64,000 nucleotides of DNA from Treponema sp. (GCA_017934745.1 JAGBIY010000017.1:27523-91522), one strand, 5' to 3'. Positions 15,658 through 27,345 are shown, counted from the stretch's first letter. Translations and numbers: made by a program. Notes: generated by a model not told the origin, from the letters alone.

Positions 15658-16682
15658 GTGAAAATGCAATCGGGAAAAACGCGCTTTCATTGAGGAACAT
15701 CGCTTTCTCGTATGAGAACGCCGGCAAAAAAGAGAAAATCATAGACGGATTCTCGCTCGACGTTGAGGAGGGGAGCTTCACCACGCTCCTCGGCTCTTCC
15801 GGCTGCGGAAAAACCACGCTTCTCAGGCTGATTTCGGGCTTTCTAAAGCCGGACTCTGGAACGATAGAAATCGACGGAGTGGACCAGGGCAGAATCGAGC
15901 CGAACAAGAGGGCCGTGGGCATGGTCTTTCAGGACTACGCTCTTTTTCCGCACATGACCGTCAGGCAGAACATAGAATACGGCTTGAAGATAAAGGGCGG
16001 AAAAAAATCGATTTTGCCTTTCTCGAAAAAGTCGGATTCAATAGAAGAAAAAGTCGTCACAATCTCCGACAAGCTTTCATTGCACGGTCTTCTCGGACGC
16101 TATCCGGACGAGCTTTCGGGCGGGCAGCAGCAGCGTGTCGCGTTGGCGCGCGCCCTTGTCTTGAATCCAAAAATTCTTCTGATGGACGAGCCGCTCTCTT
16201 CTTTGGACAAGAAAATGCGGGAGACCGTGCGCGGAGAGTTGAAGGAAATCCAGAAGCGGCTTGGAGTCACGACCGTCTATGTGACCCACGACCAGGAGGA
16301 GGCGCTCTCGCTTTCCGACAAAATCGCCGTCATCGACAAGGGCAAAATCATGCAGTACGGAAGCCCGAAGGAGCTTTACTTCAAGCCGCAGAACCGCTTC
16401 GTCGCTGACTTCGTGGGCAAGGCGAATTTCATTGAGGAGGACGGAAGGACATTCGTGGTGCGTCCTGAATGGTTTTCTCTTTCGGACGGAGACGATGAAC
16501 GAAAAGACGGGAAAATCATCCGTGGGCGCGTGCTTTCGTCTGAATTCCTTGGGCAGAAGACGAGGTTCGTAGTCGAAAGCGGAAGCCAAAGACTCACTGT
16601 GGACTTGGATTCAATCGAGGCGGCTGAAATTCAAGTCGGTTCGGACATAAAAGTCTGTTTTTATTCTGAAATTTCTTTGTGA
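15654..16682 (+). CDS. ABC transporter ATP-binding protein (FbpC/PotA-like)
   Basis: A 342-residue ATPase powering the transporter encoded just upstream. The Walker A loop is GSSGCGKTT near residue 45, the Q-loop is 'VFQDYALFPHMTV', the signature is LSGGQQQRVALARAL, and Walker B is 'ILLMDEPLSSLD' with the switch His in VTHDQEEAL. A C-terminal TOBE-like beta domain (about 260-342) is present, as in FbpC and other importer ATPases with regulatory tails. It starts at the ATG overlapping the permease stop. An insertion rich in Lys/Ser (about residues 107-125) follows the Q-loop, unusual but not disruptive. Confidence 0.94.
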   Translation: MSENAIGKNALSLRNIAFSYENAGKKEKIIDGFSLDVEEGSFTTLLGSSGCGKTTLLRLISGFLKPDSGTIEIDGVDQGRIEPNKRAVGMVFQDYALFPHMTVRQNIEYGLKIKGGKKSILPFSKKSDSIEEKVVTISDKLSLHGLLGRYPDELSGGQQQRVALARALVLNPKILLMDEPLSSLDKKMRETVRGELKEIQKRLGVTTVYVTHDQEEALSLSDKIAVIDKGKIMQYGSPKELYFKPQNRFVADFVGKANFIEEDGRTFVVRPEWFSLSDGDDERKDGKIIRGRVLSSEFLGQKTRFVVESGSQRLTVDLDSIEAAEIQVGSDIKVCFYSEISL

Positions 16683-16705
16683 ACTGCAAAATTCCATGAT
16701 AAAAT
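16677..16705 (+). promoter_or_regulatory. candidate promoter of glgX
   Basis: TTGTGA (16677-16682) and TAAAAT (16700-16705) with a 17-base spacer. The predicted start falls at the glgX ATG (16713), and no ribosome-binding site is visible, so a leaderless transcript is likely. Confidence 0.4.
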
Positions 16706-16712
16706 CAATATT

Positions 16713-18857
<2,145 letters not shown>

Positions 18858-18907
18858 AATTCAAAAGGATTTTTAATAGAGAATAAAAATTTTTAAAGGA
18901 GCTAGAA

Positions 18908-21370
18908 ATGAAATTCAACGCACAAGAATTCAGGGAGAACCTCACGGCACGTTTGCGCCGCCAGTATGGAAAGGACATTTCGCAGGCGAACAGCCATGAT
19001 TTGTTCGACGCGGTGTCGGCTTCTGTTCAGGAAATAATAATGCCGGCTTGGATGGCCACAAGGAACGAGTACGAGAAGAAGCCGACCAAGCAGCTTTTCT
19101 ATTTGTCGGCCGAATTTTTGATGGGACGCGCCCTTAGCAACAACCTCATCAACCTTGGAATAAAGGACGAAGTGAAGAAGGTCCTCGACGACATGAACAT
19201 CAACTTCGACCTCATCGAGGACGAGGAGCCTGACGCAGGTCTCGGAAACGGAGGTCTCGGCCGCCTCGCCGCCTGCTTCCTCGATTCCCTCGCCACGCTC
19301 GACTATCCGGGCCACGGCTACGGAATCAGGTACGAGTACGGAATGTTCGAGCAGAAAATCGAGAACGGCTACCAGGTTGAGTATCCAGACAACTGGCTCA
19401 AGCACAGGGATCCGTGGGAAGTCAAACGCTCGGATTTGGCGGTGACCGTGAAATTCGGCGGAGAAATCAAGTACGGAAAGACGCCGGACGGACAGGACAG
19501 GTTCTACATCGAGAACGCCGAGGAAATCGTCGCTACTCCATACGACATGCCGATTGTCGGATTCGACACGAACACAGTGAACACGCTCAGGCTCTGGCAG
19601 GCTTCTTCGCCTGACGGATTCGACCTCCAGCTCTTCAACGACATGAGGTACAACGAGGCCGTCTTCAAGCAGAACGAGGCCGAGAACGTGAGCCGCGTCC
19701 TCTATCCGAACGACAACGGCCCACAGGGAAAAGCCCTCCGCTTGAAGCAGCAGTATTTCTTCTGCTCGGCTTCGCTGCAGGATTTGGTGCACAGGTTCGT
19801 CAACAACTACGGAACGGACTTCTCGAAATTCCCGGAACTCCACGCAATCCAGTTGAACGACACGCATCCGGTAGTCGCCATTCCTGAACTCATGAGAATT
19901 TTGATGGACGAGTACGGAATGGGATGGAACGATTCCTGGGCGATTGTGGAGAAGACATTCGCGTACACGAACCACACGATTCTCGCCGAAGCCTTGGAGA
20001 AGTGGGACATCTCGATTTTCCAGTCGCTCCTTCCGCGCATCTACCAGATTGTCGAGGAAATCAACAGAAGGTTCCTCATCGAACTCCGCGCGAAGTATCC
20101 GAACGACTACGAGAAGCAGAACAGGATGTCAATCATCCACAACGGAAAAATCTACATGGCATGGCTCGCGATTCATGCCGGCTACAGCGTGAACGGCGTC
20201 GCCGAGCTCCACACGAAGCTCTTGAAGGAAGTCGAGTTGAAGGACTGGTACGAGCTGTATCCTAAAAAGTTCAACAACAAGACGAACGGAATCACGCAGA
20301 GACGCTGGCTCTGCTCTTCGAACCCGGAGCTTTCGGAATTCATCACGAAGAGAATCGGCCACGGCTGGGAAAAGGATTTGACGAAGCTCAAGGCTCTGGA
20401 GAAATTCGCGGACGACGAAGAGTCGCTCGACGAACTGATGGCGATAAAACGCCGCAACAAGGAAGCTCTCGTGCAGTTCCTCAAGCACAAGCAGAACGAA
20501 TTCCTCGACCCGGATTCGATTTTCGACGTGCAGGTGAAGCGTCTCCACGAGTACAAGAGACAGCTTTTGAACATCTTCCACATCATGTACCTCTACAACA
20601 GGCTCATAAAAGACCCGAGCTTCAACCCTCCCGCCAGGACGTTCATCTTTGGAGCGAAGTCGGCTTCCGGCTACAGAAGGGCCAAGTCGATAATCAAGCT
20701 CATCAACACCGTCGCCGAACGCGTGAACAACGACAGGCGCGTGGGCGGAAAACTGCGCGTGGTCTTCATCGAGAACTACCGCGTCTCTGTTGCCGAGAAG
20801 ATTTTCCCTGCCGCCGATGTTTCCGAGCAGATTTCAACTGCGGGAAAAGAGGCTTCTGGAACTTCGAACATGAAATTCATGGTGAACGGCGCGCTCACGA
20901 TGGGTACATGGGACGGAGCGAACATCGAAATCTTCGAGGAGGCCGGAAAGGAGAACGGATTCCCGTTCGGACTTTTGACTGAGGACATCCAGAAGATGGA
21001 GAGGGAGCACGCATACAATCCCCAGCAGTACCTTGAGCGGAACCCCGCCCTCAACGAAGTGGTGGAGCAGCTCGTGGACGGAACATACGACCCTAGCCGC
21101 CAGATTTTCAAGGAACTGCACGATTCCCTCGTGTACGGTGTTGAAGGACAGAGACCTGACGTCTACTATGTCCTCGCCGATTTCGAATTGTACGTCAAGG
21201 CGCAGGAGAAGCTCGCCGAGGCTTACAAGGACAAGAGGGGCTGGGCGAAGAAGGCTCTCATAAACATCGCCAACTCTGGAAAGTTCTCTTCCGACAGGAC
21301 CATCGAGGACTATGTGCGCGACATCTGGCACATCAAGAAGGTCGTCGTGAAGGACGAGTGCATAAAGTAG
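18908..21370 (+). CDS. glgP: glycogen/maltodextrin phosphorylase
   Basis: An 820-residue GT35 enzyme that releases glucose-1-phosphate from alpha-1,4-glucan ends using pyridoxal phosphate. Visible family landmarks are 'YLSAEFLMGRALSNNL', GLGNGGLGRLAACFLDSLAT (the glucan-binding glycine loop), 'WEVKRSDLAV', 'RRWLCSSNPELS', 'VKRLHEYKRQLLN' and the PLP-binding GTSNMKFMVNGALTMGTWDG, whose Lys carries the cofactor. A ribosome-binding site AAAGGAG precedes the ATG. It lies directly behind glgX and ends at a strong terminator. It is full length with no defects. Confidence 0.96.
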   Translation: MKFNAQEFRENLTARLRRQYGKDISQANSHDLFDAVSASVQEIIMPAWMATRNEYEKKPTKQLFYLSAEFLMGRALSNNLINLGIKDEVKKVLDDMNINFDLIEDEEPDAGLGNGGLGRLAACFLDSLATLDYPGHGYGIRYEYGMFEQKIENGYQVEYPDNWLKHRDPWEVKRSDLAVTVKFGGEIKYGKTPDGQDRFYIENAEEIVATPYDMPIVGFDTNTVNTLRLWQASSPDGFDLQLFNDMRYNEAVFKQNEAENVSRVLYPNDNGPQGKALRLKQQYFFCSASLQDLVHRFVNNYGTDFSKFPELHAIQLNDTHPVVAIPELMRILMDEYGMGWNDSWAIVEKTFAYTNHTILAEALEKWDISIFQSLLPRIYQIVEEINRRFLIELRAKYPNDYEKQNRMSIIHNGKIYMAWLAIHAGYSVNGVAELHTKLLKEVELKDWYELYPKKFNNKTNGITQRRWLCSSNPELSEFITKRIGHGWEKDLTKLKALEKFADDEESLDELMAIKRRNKEALVQFLKHKQNEFLDPDSIFDVQVKRLHEYKRQLLNIFHIMYLYNRLIKDPSFNPPARTFIFGAKSASGYRRAKSIIKLINTVAERVNNDRRVGGKLRVVFIENYRVSVAEKIFPAADVSEQISTAGKEASGTSNMKFMVNGALTMGTWDGANIEIFEEAGKENGFPFGLLTEDIQKMEREHAYNPQQYLERNPALNEVVEQLVDGTYDPSRQIFKELHDSLVYGVEGQRPDVYYVLADFELYVKAQEKLAEAYKDKRGWAKKALINIANSGKFSSDRTIEDYVRDIWHIKKVVVKDECIK

Positions 21371-21392
21371 GATTGACGCTGTAAGACGAAAA

Positions 21393-21429
21393 GGCGCGCT
21401 CCGTGTTTTTGGAGCGCGCCTCTTTTTTT
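21393..21429 (+). terminator. rho-independent terminator after glgP
   Basis: A perfect 10-bp stem GGCGCGCTCC/GGAGCGCGCC, 8-base loop, then TCTTTTTTT. It overlaps the first bases of the converging gene at 21428. Confidence 0.92.
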
Positions 21430-22390
21430 ACAGTTTCTCGATTTCTGAGCGTGGCAATCCCGTTATAGTTGAGATTTGCTCTATTGAAAGCCCTAGCTTG
21501 AGTGCGGACAAAGCCGTCTCTATTCTGTTTTTCTCGATTCCTTTCTCGATGCCCCTCTCCATTCCTTTCTCGTAGCCCATTTCCAACCCCTCTTTTTGGG
21601 CGGCTTCCATGCTCGATATCCTGTCCCGCTCGAATATCTCTTGCCTGTACTGCGCCAACCATAGCTCCCTGCTTGAGCTGATTGACGACAATGATTTCTG
21701 TGCCTGCATAATACCTTCCTCCTTCATTGTCAATTTTTTTATGATGTCGACTTTTTTTGGGTTGTCGGCGTCCCGCAGAAAAACTGCCCAATTTTCAAGC
21801 AAAGTGTTCGATTCCAGGCTTTTTTCGAGAGCCGCCGCGTTCGGAAGTTCCACGAACACTATGTTCAGCGAATTGGACAATTCCCTGCCGTCTTTTGTCC
21901 TCATGGCATAGCGGCTGACAGTCGTCGCTTTGTAATTTTCATCGTTTTTTCTCTGCCATGGCTTGTAGCCAAAATTCAATACGCTTATCTGGTAGACTGT
22001 CGGAGCTTTAAGCCAGCTTTCGCCTTTCCTGAGATACGTCGTCTCAAGCCTTGCGACTTGGTATTCTGCCCTCTTCCCATAGTCGTACTTCTGGTTGAAC
22101 GCCTGCATTTCTATCTCGGCGGAAAGACCGTCGTTGAATATGCAGGCCACATCATAGCTCACGTTGCGCTGGCCACTGAACTCGACGACCGCGTCGTTTG
22201 AAGTCAAACTCACTGACTTTATCGGCTTTTCGGTCGCCGCCTCAAGAAAGGACTTCAGCGCAGCCCTCGACTCCTCCGTAGGCTGTGTGAACAACGCCTT
22301 GAACGTCGAGTCAACCCGTGGATTGAGCAACGCTCCGCTTCCAGCCTGGGAGGCATAGTCGTTTTCATTTTCAAAATCAATTATATCCAT
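21428..22390 (-). CDS. Rpn-family PD-(D/E)XK nuclease / transposase-like protein
   Basis: A 320-residue protein of the recombination-promoting nuclease group. The N-terminal catalytic core shows 'RVDSTFKALFTQP' with the first acidic residue, and 'LSAEIEMQAFNQKYDYGKRA' in shortened form holding the E-x-E/Q metal motif. The middle has 'YQISVLNF'. The C-terminus carries Met/Gly/Glu-rich heptad-like repeats (MGYEKGMERGIEKGIEK). These proteins cleave DNA and promote RecA-independent recombination in E. coli; many are encoded in variable numbers in gut bacteria. I placed the start at 22390; an upstream ATG would add nine residues. A TTGGCA/TATATT promoter ends at the start codon, so the mRNA may be leaderless. 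Confidence 0.82.
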   Translation of the reverse strand: MDIIDFENENDYASQAGSGALLNPRVDSTFKALFTQPTEESRAALKSFLEAATEKPIKSVSLTSNDAVVEFSGQRNVSYDVACIFNDGLSAEIEMQAFNQKYDYGKRAEYQVARLETTYLRKGESWLKAPTVYQISVLNFGYKPWQRKNDENYKATTVSRYAMRTKDGRELSNSLNIVFVELPNAAALEKSLESNTLLENWAVFLRDADNPKKVDIIKKLTMKEEGIMQAQKSLSSISSSRELWLAQYRQEIFERDRISSMEAAQKEGLEMGYEKGMERGIEKGIEKNRIETALSALKLGLSIEQISTITGLPRSEIEKL

Positions 22391-22459
22391 AATTATAATA
22401 TAGAATGAATATTTCAACTGCCAAAAACATTCGCCAATGCCCCCTTCATAAGCGGTTTT

Positions 22460-22488
22460 TCAACAACGACGTCTTCCGTGCTATAATG
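22460..22488 (+). promoter_or_regulatory. candidate promoter of fbp
   Basis: TATAAT (22483-22488) with a weak TTCAAC (22460-22465) at 17 bases. The leader then holds a short inverted repeat (CCTGTTCGGAAAC/GTTTCGGAACAGG type) and AGGAGA before the TTG start. The inverted repeat could be a leader hairpin. Confidence 0.4.
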
Positions 22489-22553
22489 AACCTGTTCGGA
22501 AACTTCAGTTTCGGAACAGGTCTAATGGAACCCCGCTTTTAGGAGACGAAAAA

Positions 22554-24461
22554 TTGAAGAACGAAAAATACTTGGGCATTCTCGCCCGGCAATATCCTAC
22601 CGAACAGTCGGTCATCACCGAAATCGTGAATCTGCAGGCGATTCTGGCCCTTCCGAAAGGGACGGAGCATTTTTTGACGGATATCCACGGGGAATACGAG
22701 CAGTTCTCCCACGTACTCAGGAACGGTTCCGGTTCGATACGGACGAAAATCGACGAGGTTTTCGGCAACACGGAGACCAGCACTGTAAAGAGAAGCCTGG
22801 CCACGCTCATCTATTATCCGAAAGAGAAGCTTGAAATCGCCAAGCAGACCGAGGAGGACATCGACGACTGGTACACGGTCACTCTCCACAGGCTCGTCGC
22901 CATGCTCAGGCGCGTTTCGTCGAAATACACCCGCTCAAAAGTCCACAAGGCCATGCCGGAGGATTTCGCGTACGTCATAGAGGAACTCATCACGGAAAAA
23001 GAGGAAGTGAAGGACAAGCAGGCCTACTACAACGAAATCCTCCAGACCGTAATCAGAATCGGAGCGGCGGAGCAGTTGATTGAAGCCCTCTGCAACATGA
23101 TTCAGCGGCTCGTCATAGACCACCTGCACATAATCGGGGACATCTTCGACAGGGGACCCGGCCCGCATCTGATTCTCGACACTCTGCTCGGCTACCACTC
23201 GCTCGACATCCAGTGGGGAAACCACGATGTCGTCTGGATGGGGGCCGCCGCGGGGAGCAAGGTCTGCATCGCGAATGTCGTAAGGCTCTGCGCGCGCTAC
23301 AACAATCTGGACGTGCTCGAGGAAGGATACGGAATCAACCTCACGCCGCTCGTCACTTTCTGCATGAAGGCGTACGGCAAAATGGACAGGCAGGCAATCC
23401 ACAAGGCGATTCTCGTCATGCAGCTAAAGCTTGAGGACGAACTCATAAGGAAGAATCCTGAATTCGAGATGGACCACCGGCTCATCCTCGACAAAATCGA
23501 CTTCGAGCGGAAGACGATAAACATCGACGGCAGGGAATGGGACTTGAACGTGAAGGATTTTTCCGTGGACATGCCCACAATCGACCCGAAATGCCCAGCG
23601 AAGCTCAGCGACGACGAGACGGTCGTCTTGAACAGGCTCGTCTATTCGTTCACGCACTGCGACAAGCTGCAGAACCATGTGCGCTTCCTCTACAGAAAGG
23701 GCAACCTCTACAAAATCTTCAACGGAAACCTCCTCTACCACGGCTGCATGCCGCTCGATTCGGACGGGAAATTCCTCAAGGTGAAAATCTACGGAAAAGA
23801 AGTCTCTGGAAAAGCCCTCTACGACGAGCTTGAAGTCTGGGCGAGGAAAGGCTATTTCGCGAAACCCGGCAGCAAGGACAAGGAGAGGGGCGAGAACATC
23901 CTCTGGTATCTTTGGACTGGGCCGAAATCGCCCCTGTTCGGAAAGGAGAAGATGGCGTGCTTCGAGAACATGTTCATCGACGACAAGGAAGCGAGCAGGG
24001 AGCACAAGAACCACTATTATGACGAAGTGGAGGACGAGGAGACTGTCAATTCGATTCTTGAGGAATTCGGGCTGGACACGAAGACGGCGCACATCATAAA
24101 CGGCCATGTGCCGCAGGAAGTGAAGAAGGGCGACTCGCCGATAAAATGCGGAGGAAAGCTCCTCATAATCGACGGCGGATTCGCGGCCGCCTACCACGAG
24201 AAGACGGGAATCGCGGGCTACACGCTCGTGTGCAACTCGTACGGAATGCGCCTTGTCGTCCACGAGAAGTTCACCAGCTGCGAGCAGGTCATCGCGACGG
24301 ATTCCGACATCGTTTCCGACACGATTCAGGTCGAGAAATTCCCTTCGAGGCACCATGTCGCCGACACCGACCGCGGAATCGAGCTGAAGGAGCAGATTTC
24401 CGAACTTGAGGAACTTCTGGCGGTGTACAGGAAGGGCGTAAGGTTCTCTTCAGAAAGCTAG
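22554..24461 (+). CDS. fbp: fructose-1,6-bisphosphatase class III
   Basis: A 635-residue Firmicutes-type FBPase that dephosphorylates fructose-1,6-bisphosphate in gluconeogenesis. It begins MKNEKYLGILARQYPTEQ and contains the calcineurin-like metal motifs 'TDIHGEYEQF', 'IFDRGPGPHLILD' and WGNHDVVWMGAA, plus late 'NGHVPQEVKKGDSPI' and 'LLIIDGGFAAAYHEKTG'. Length matches the family (about 640-670). Start is TTG with AGGAGA at good spacing. It is cytoplasmic and stands alone in its transcript. A hairpin, GAGGCTC/GAGCCTC, shared with the converging gene follows the stop. Confidence 0.93.
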   Translation: MKNEKYLGILARQYPTEQSVITEIVNLQAILALPKGTEHFLTDIHGEYEQFSHVLRNGSGSIRTKIDEVFGNTETSTVKRSLATLIYYPKEKLEIAKQTEEDIDDWYTVTLHRLVAMLRRVSSKYTRSKVHKAMPEDFAYVIEELITEKEEVKDKQAYYNEILQTVIRIGAAEQLIEALCNMIQRLVIDHLHIIGDIFDRGPGPHLILDTLLGYHSLDIQWGNHDVVWMGAAAGSKVCIANVVRLCARYNNLDVLEEGYGINLTPLVTFCMKAYGKMDRQAIHKAILVMQLKLEDELIRKNPEFEMDHRLILDKIDFERKTINIDGREWDLNVKDFSVDMPTIDPKCPAKLSDDETVVLNRLVYSFTHCDKLQNHVRFLYRKGNLYKIFNGNLLYHGCMPLDSDGKFLKVKIYGKEVSGKALYDELEVWARKGYFAKPGSKDKERGENILWYLWTGPKSPLFGKEKMACFENMFIDDKEASREHKNHYYDEVEDEETVNSILEEFGLDTKTAHIINGHVPQEVKKGDSPIKCGGKLLIIDGGFAAAYHEKTGIAGYTLVCNSYGMRLVVHEKFTSCEQVIATDSDIVSDTIQVEKFPSRHHVADTDRGIELKEQISELEELLAVYRKGVRFSSES

Positions 24462-24488
24462 GCGGAAAAGCGGAGGCTCAAACAGCTT

Positions 24489-25082
24489 CTACTTCGAGCC
24501 TCTGCTTTCGACCCTGATTATGTCGTCGAAGACGCGGTAGTCCATGCCCTTCGCCTTGTATATGGACTTTGCGAAGTCCGTGTTGAATTCGGCGAATTCT
24601 TTTGAATTCTCCTTCATCCACTTCTTCACGCTCTCGAAGCAGTTGCCGGCGCTCTTTCTTCCCGCAGATTCGTTTCCGCCCGTGAAGGACCACGCGATTA
24701 TCTTTCCGTCTCGCAGATTCTGCAGCGTCACGTGGTAGGACTCCCTGGAAAGCGAATAGTTTCCCATGATGATGACGTTCTTGCTCTTCGTCGGCTCTGT
24801 TGGAACTTCGGCGACAGTCTTTTGCTCTACAGGCTCGTCATAAATCAATTCGAATTCCTTGTCCCTGTCGAATACTTGGAACTGGTCGTGGTACGCTGAT
24901 TGGTAGTAGCCGTTGTCGCACAGGACGACCTTCAATCCGTTGTCGTATTCGACCATGCACTTTTTGTCTTCTATGAAAATGTGGATTTTGTTGTTCGTCA
25001 CTTTGTCACGCCAGTAAGAGGACTGCGCCGCCGACAAGAATCCCGAAATCGAAAGAATCAGAATAGCGATTATTTTTTTCAT
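24489..25082 (-). CDS. exported protein of unknown function
   Basis: A 197-residue protein with a clear Sec signal peptide (MKKIIAILILSISGFLSAAQ, cleavage likely after AAQ or SAA). The mature part has an N-terminal strand-rich half (VTNNKIHIFIEDKKCMVEYDNG), a short proline/threonine linker and a charged C-terminal helical half. I recognise no family. I chose the start at 25082, where the signal peptide begins, with AGGGAC nine bases upstream, rather than an in-frame start 18 codons earlier. The coding end overlaps a hairpin (GAGGCTC/GAGCCTC) that probably terminates both this gene and fbp. Confidence 0.65.
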   Translation of the reverse strand: MKKIIAILILSISGFLSAAQSSYWRDKVTNNKIHIFIEDKKCMVEYDNGLKVVLCDNGYYQSAYHDQFQVFDRDKEFELIYDEPVEQKTVAEVPTEPTKSKNVIIMGNYSLSRESYHVTLQNLRDGKIIAWSFTGGNESAGRKSAGNCFESVKKWMKENSKEFAEFNTDFAKSIYKAKGMDYRVFDDIIRVESRGSK

Positions 25083-25135
25083 TGATGAACGTCCCTGTTG
25101 AGAAAAAATTTCTTTGTGCCGGGAATCCTGAAACA

Positions 25136-25582
25136 TTAGTCGTGTCCGACAATTTCGCCATCGCGAAAGCTTATTTCCTTGAAATTCCCTCCTTTCTTTT
25201 TCGGCACGTTTGTTTTTTCTCTTCGCTTGAAAATATGGTATGTTTCCACAAAAAAAATTTCCAGCAACAAATTTTCTTTTACATGATAGGCCAATAATTC
25301 ATGTGCGAAAGGTAATCCTAAAATTTGATTTTTGATTCCCTCTTCCATTTTTTGAATATCAGCTACAGAGTTTTTCGATTTAAACTGGTTGTAGAGATTT
25401 CGCAAACGCAGATTTTCTTGCAGAACTTGTAATGGAGTTTCATATTCATTGAATAGAACTAGAAAATCTTTTTTATTCTCTTCATCAAAGTCAAAAATTG
25501 ACTTATCGAGCATATCCGCCCAGATACCAACAAAACGCCATTCCCATTCATTTCCACGATGAAATAAAACTGATTCTTTCAT
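25136..25582 (-). CDS. hypothetical protein
   Basis: A 148-residue AT-rich gene. The protein starts MKESVLFHRGNEWEWRF, contains acidic and aromatic stretches and a central helical region, and shows no signal peptide, membrane segment or motif that I recognise. It marks the left edge of an AT-rich accessory block (25.1-27.4 kb) that also holds an HNH endonuclease and a WYL regulator. No ribosome-binding site is obvious, so it could be poorly expressed or decaying. Confidence 0.45.
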   Translation of the reverse strand: MKESVLFHRGNEWEWRFVGIWADMLDKSIFDFDEENKKDFLVLFNEYETPLQVLQENLRLRNLYNQFKSKNSVADIQKMEEGIKNQILGLPFAHELLAYHVKENLLLEIFFVETYHIFKRREKTNVPKKKGGNFKEISFRDGEIVGHD

Positions 25583-25691
25583 AATTGTATTATGAAATAT
25601 CTACCTCTCATAGAATGAGTGGCTGAATTATTTTTTTTCCTCTTGCGCCGCATGAGAGTTTTAGCAATCACAAAGTGAAAAGGTAAGTAAA

Positions 25692-26306
25692 TTACGTTCT
25701 TTCCTTGTCTGTTGAAACTAAAAATCCATGTACTTTTGAATGTTCTCTGGGGGTTAGGGGAATTAAATTATCAGGTCTGCAATCATAACCATTGTTATTG
25801 ATATGATGAATATCATACTCATGTTTTTGTTCATACACTTTGTAGTTTTCATTATAGAAACCAGCAGAAATAAATTTATACACTTCTATTGAAGTATTAC
25901 CAGTAAACTTTGTGTCTTCATTTAGATAACTAACCATATAAAGATAACCGCTTAATTCTTTATGTTCTTCTTGTTTTACCAATTTGCCAAAGTGTTTTAT
26001 ACGACCATAACTACTGACTGAGTAATCTTTATTTCTAAATTCATCAAGATTTTTCCAGACTTCATTGTTCTCGTTAATTCCATAAACCTCTCGCAATAAT
26101 TCAACAGGAATAACGTCAGTTTTACAATTATATATTTTCGAATATTTTTTCTTTAATTTTTCGCGACAGGTTTTAGAATCATTTGCTTTAAAATTATTTG
26201 CAGACGCCCGTAGTTCATAAAGAGTATAAATCCTACCGTTATAATTTTTTACTTCGGTTTCTTCTTCCAACCCTTTATTTAACAATTCTTTGATTTCATC
26301 TTCCAT
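25692..26306 (-). CDS. NUMOD4/HNH endonuclease (free-standing homing-type)
   Basis: A 204-residue protein. The middle carries a NUMOD4-like DNA-binding motif ('EVWKNLDEFRNKDYSVSSYG' then R-I-K-H-F). The C-terminal third carries an HNH nuclease core: 'DIHHINNNGYDCRPDNLIPL' followed by T-P-R-E-H. This arrangement is that of phage and free-standing homing endonucleases. I chose the start at 26306 with GGAG nine bases upstream; an earlier ATG overlaps the WYL gene. It follows the WYL regulator by 19 bases on the same strand and is AT-rich, as expected for a mobile gene. Confidence 0.75.
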   Translation of the reverse strand: MEDEIKELLNKGLEEETEVKNYNGRIYTLYELRASANNFKANDSKTCREKLKKKYSKIYNCKTDVIPVELLREVYGINENNEVWKNLDEFRNKDYSVSSYGRIKHFGKLVKQEEHKELSGYLYMVSYLNEDTKFTGNTSIEVYKFISAGFYNENYKVYEQKHEYDIHHINNNGYDCRPDNLIPLTPREHSKVHGFLVSTDKERT

Positions 26307-26325
26307 ACTTATAGTCTCCGCAATT

Positions 26326-27345
26326 TTATATTTGTGCATTTTTCATCATGCCTTTGACATTCTCTTTCCATTCATCAACAAGTTGTTGCGGTTCGAGTGG
26401 GGTAATCCACTGCCCCTGACTCATTATCCAGTTTAGTACAGGATAATATTGGTTGCTGGAAAAACTCATTATCACAGTACCGTCTGTCTGTGTTTCAAAC
26501 TTTTGGTCATCAGTCCACTTGTAAGTCTTTATATAGTTTGCGGTAATATCTCTGTTGATTCTGATTTTGAAATTAAAAATTTCACTGCCAATATAGCGGC
26601 CGAAATTTCCCTTTGCTTTTTTCAGATATTCGCAGTCTTTTGGCGGCTCAAAATTTTCTTTTCTTACTTCTACATTGCTGATTAAAGGCAAATTGAAAAA
26701 CTTTGCTTTTTTTTCTTTTTGTACGCTTCCATACAACGACCACATGCCATGATAATACAGAAGCTGCCAAGGCTGGACTGTATATTTTCTTGTTTTCTCA
26801 CTACCGTCATAAAAACTGTAATCGAATGTTATATATCGATTGTAGGCTAGTGCTGTTTCAATGTTATCCCAGACTTCATTGGAAATCTGTACAGGCTCCA
26901 TACCGATAAAGCATATCTTCTTTGAAAGTTCTTTTCCAAGAGAGATTTTTGTATCAGGCTCGATGTTGTCGGAAAAATTTGCGAATACTTCTACTGCCTG
27001 ATTGTATAAAGGGGTTCCGTGAAGTATTTCGATAAAATTTTGCATGAACCGAGCAGCAATTATTTGTTTGCCTGTGCTCAAACGGCTTGGAATGCGGAAT
27101 GTAGGACGAGTGTAGTAATATCCTTTTTCCAAGCGGTCATATTCCAATACAAATTCCGCTCCGAAGTCAAATCGCAGCGCAGCCAAATCACGGTGCACCG
27201 TTGCTTCTGAAATTTCAAATTCCTTCATGAAGTCCTGCACGTTCGGATATTTTCCGCTTGCGATCATTTCGTCATATCTTAGGATACGATGAAATGTTGC
27301 AAAACTTTCATGTTCTTTGTTCAAAGCAGATTTTTTTTCGCTCAT
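26326..27345 (-). CDS. WYL-domain transcriptional regulator
   Basis: A 339-residue protein with an N-terminal HTH_11-like winged helix (about 20-75: 'RYDEMIASGKYPNVQDFMKE', 'SEATVHRDLAALRFDF') and a central WYL ligand-sensing domain (about 150-225), including 'RYITFDYSFYDGSEKTRKYT' and 'VQPWQLLYYHGMWSLYGSV'. WYL regulators often control phage-defence or DNA-damage genes. Here the downstream neighbour is an HNH endonuclease, so a selfish or defence role is plausible but unproven. Start chosen at 27345 with AAGG six bases upstream. The gene is AT-rich. Confidence 0.82.
   Translation of the reverse strand: MSEKKSALNKEHESFATFHRILRYDEMIASGKYPNVQDFMKEFEISEATVHRDLAALRFDFGAEFVLEYDRLEKGYYYTRPTFRIPSRLSTGKQIIAARFMQNFIEILHGTPLYNQAVEVFANFSDNIEPDTKISLGKELSKKICFIGMEPVQISNEVWDNIETALAYNRYITFDYSFYDGSEKTRKYTVQPWQLLYYHGMWSLYGSVQKEKKAKFFNLPLISNVEVRKENFEPPKDCEYLKKAKGNFGRYIGSEIFNFKIRINRDITANYIKTYKWTDDQKFETQTDGTVIMSFSSNQYYPVLNWIMSQGQWITPLEPQQLVDEWKENVKGMMKNAQI

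Noticed and set aside
23424-24356. 310-codon antisense frame inside fbp
   Set aside because: Same reasoning: Arg/Val/Leu/Glu-rich shadow of a strongly biased GC-rich gene.
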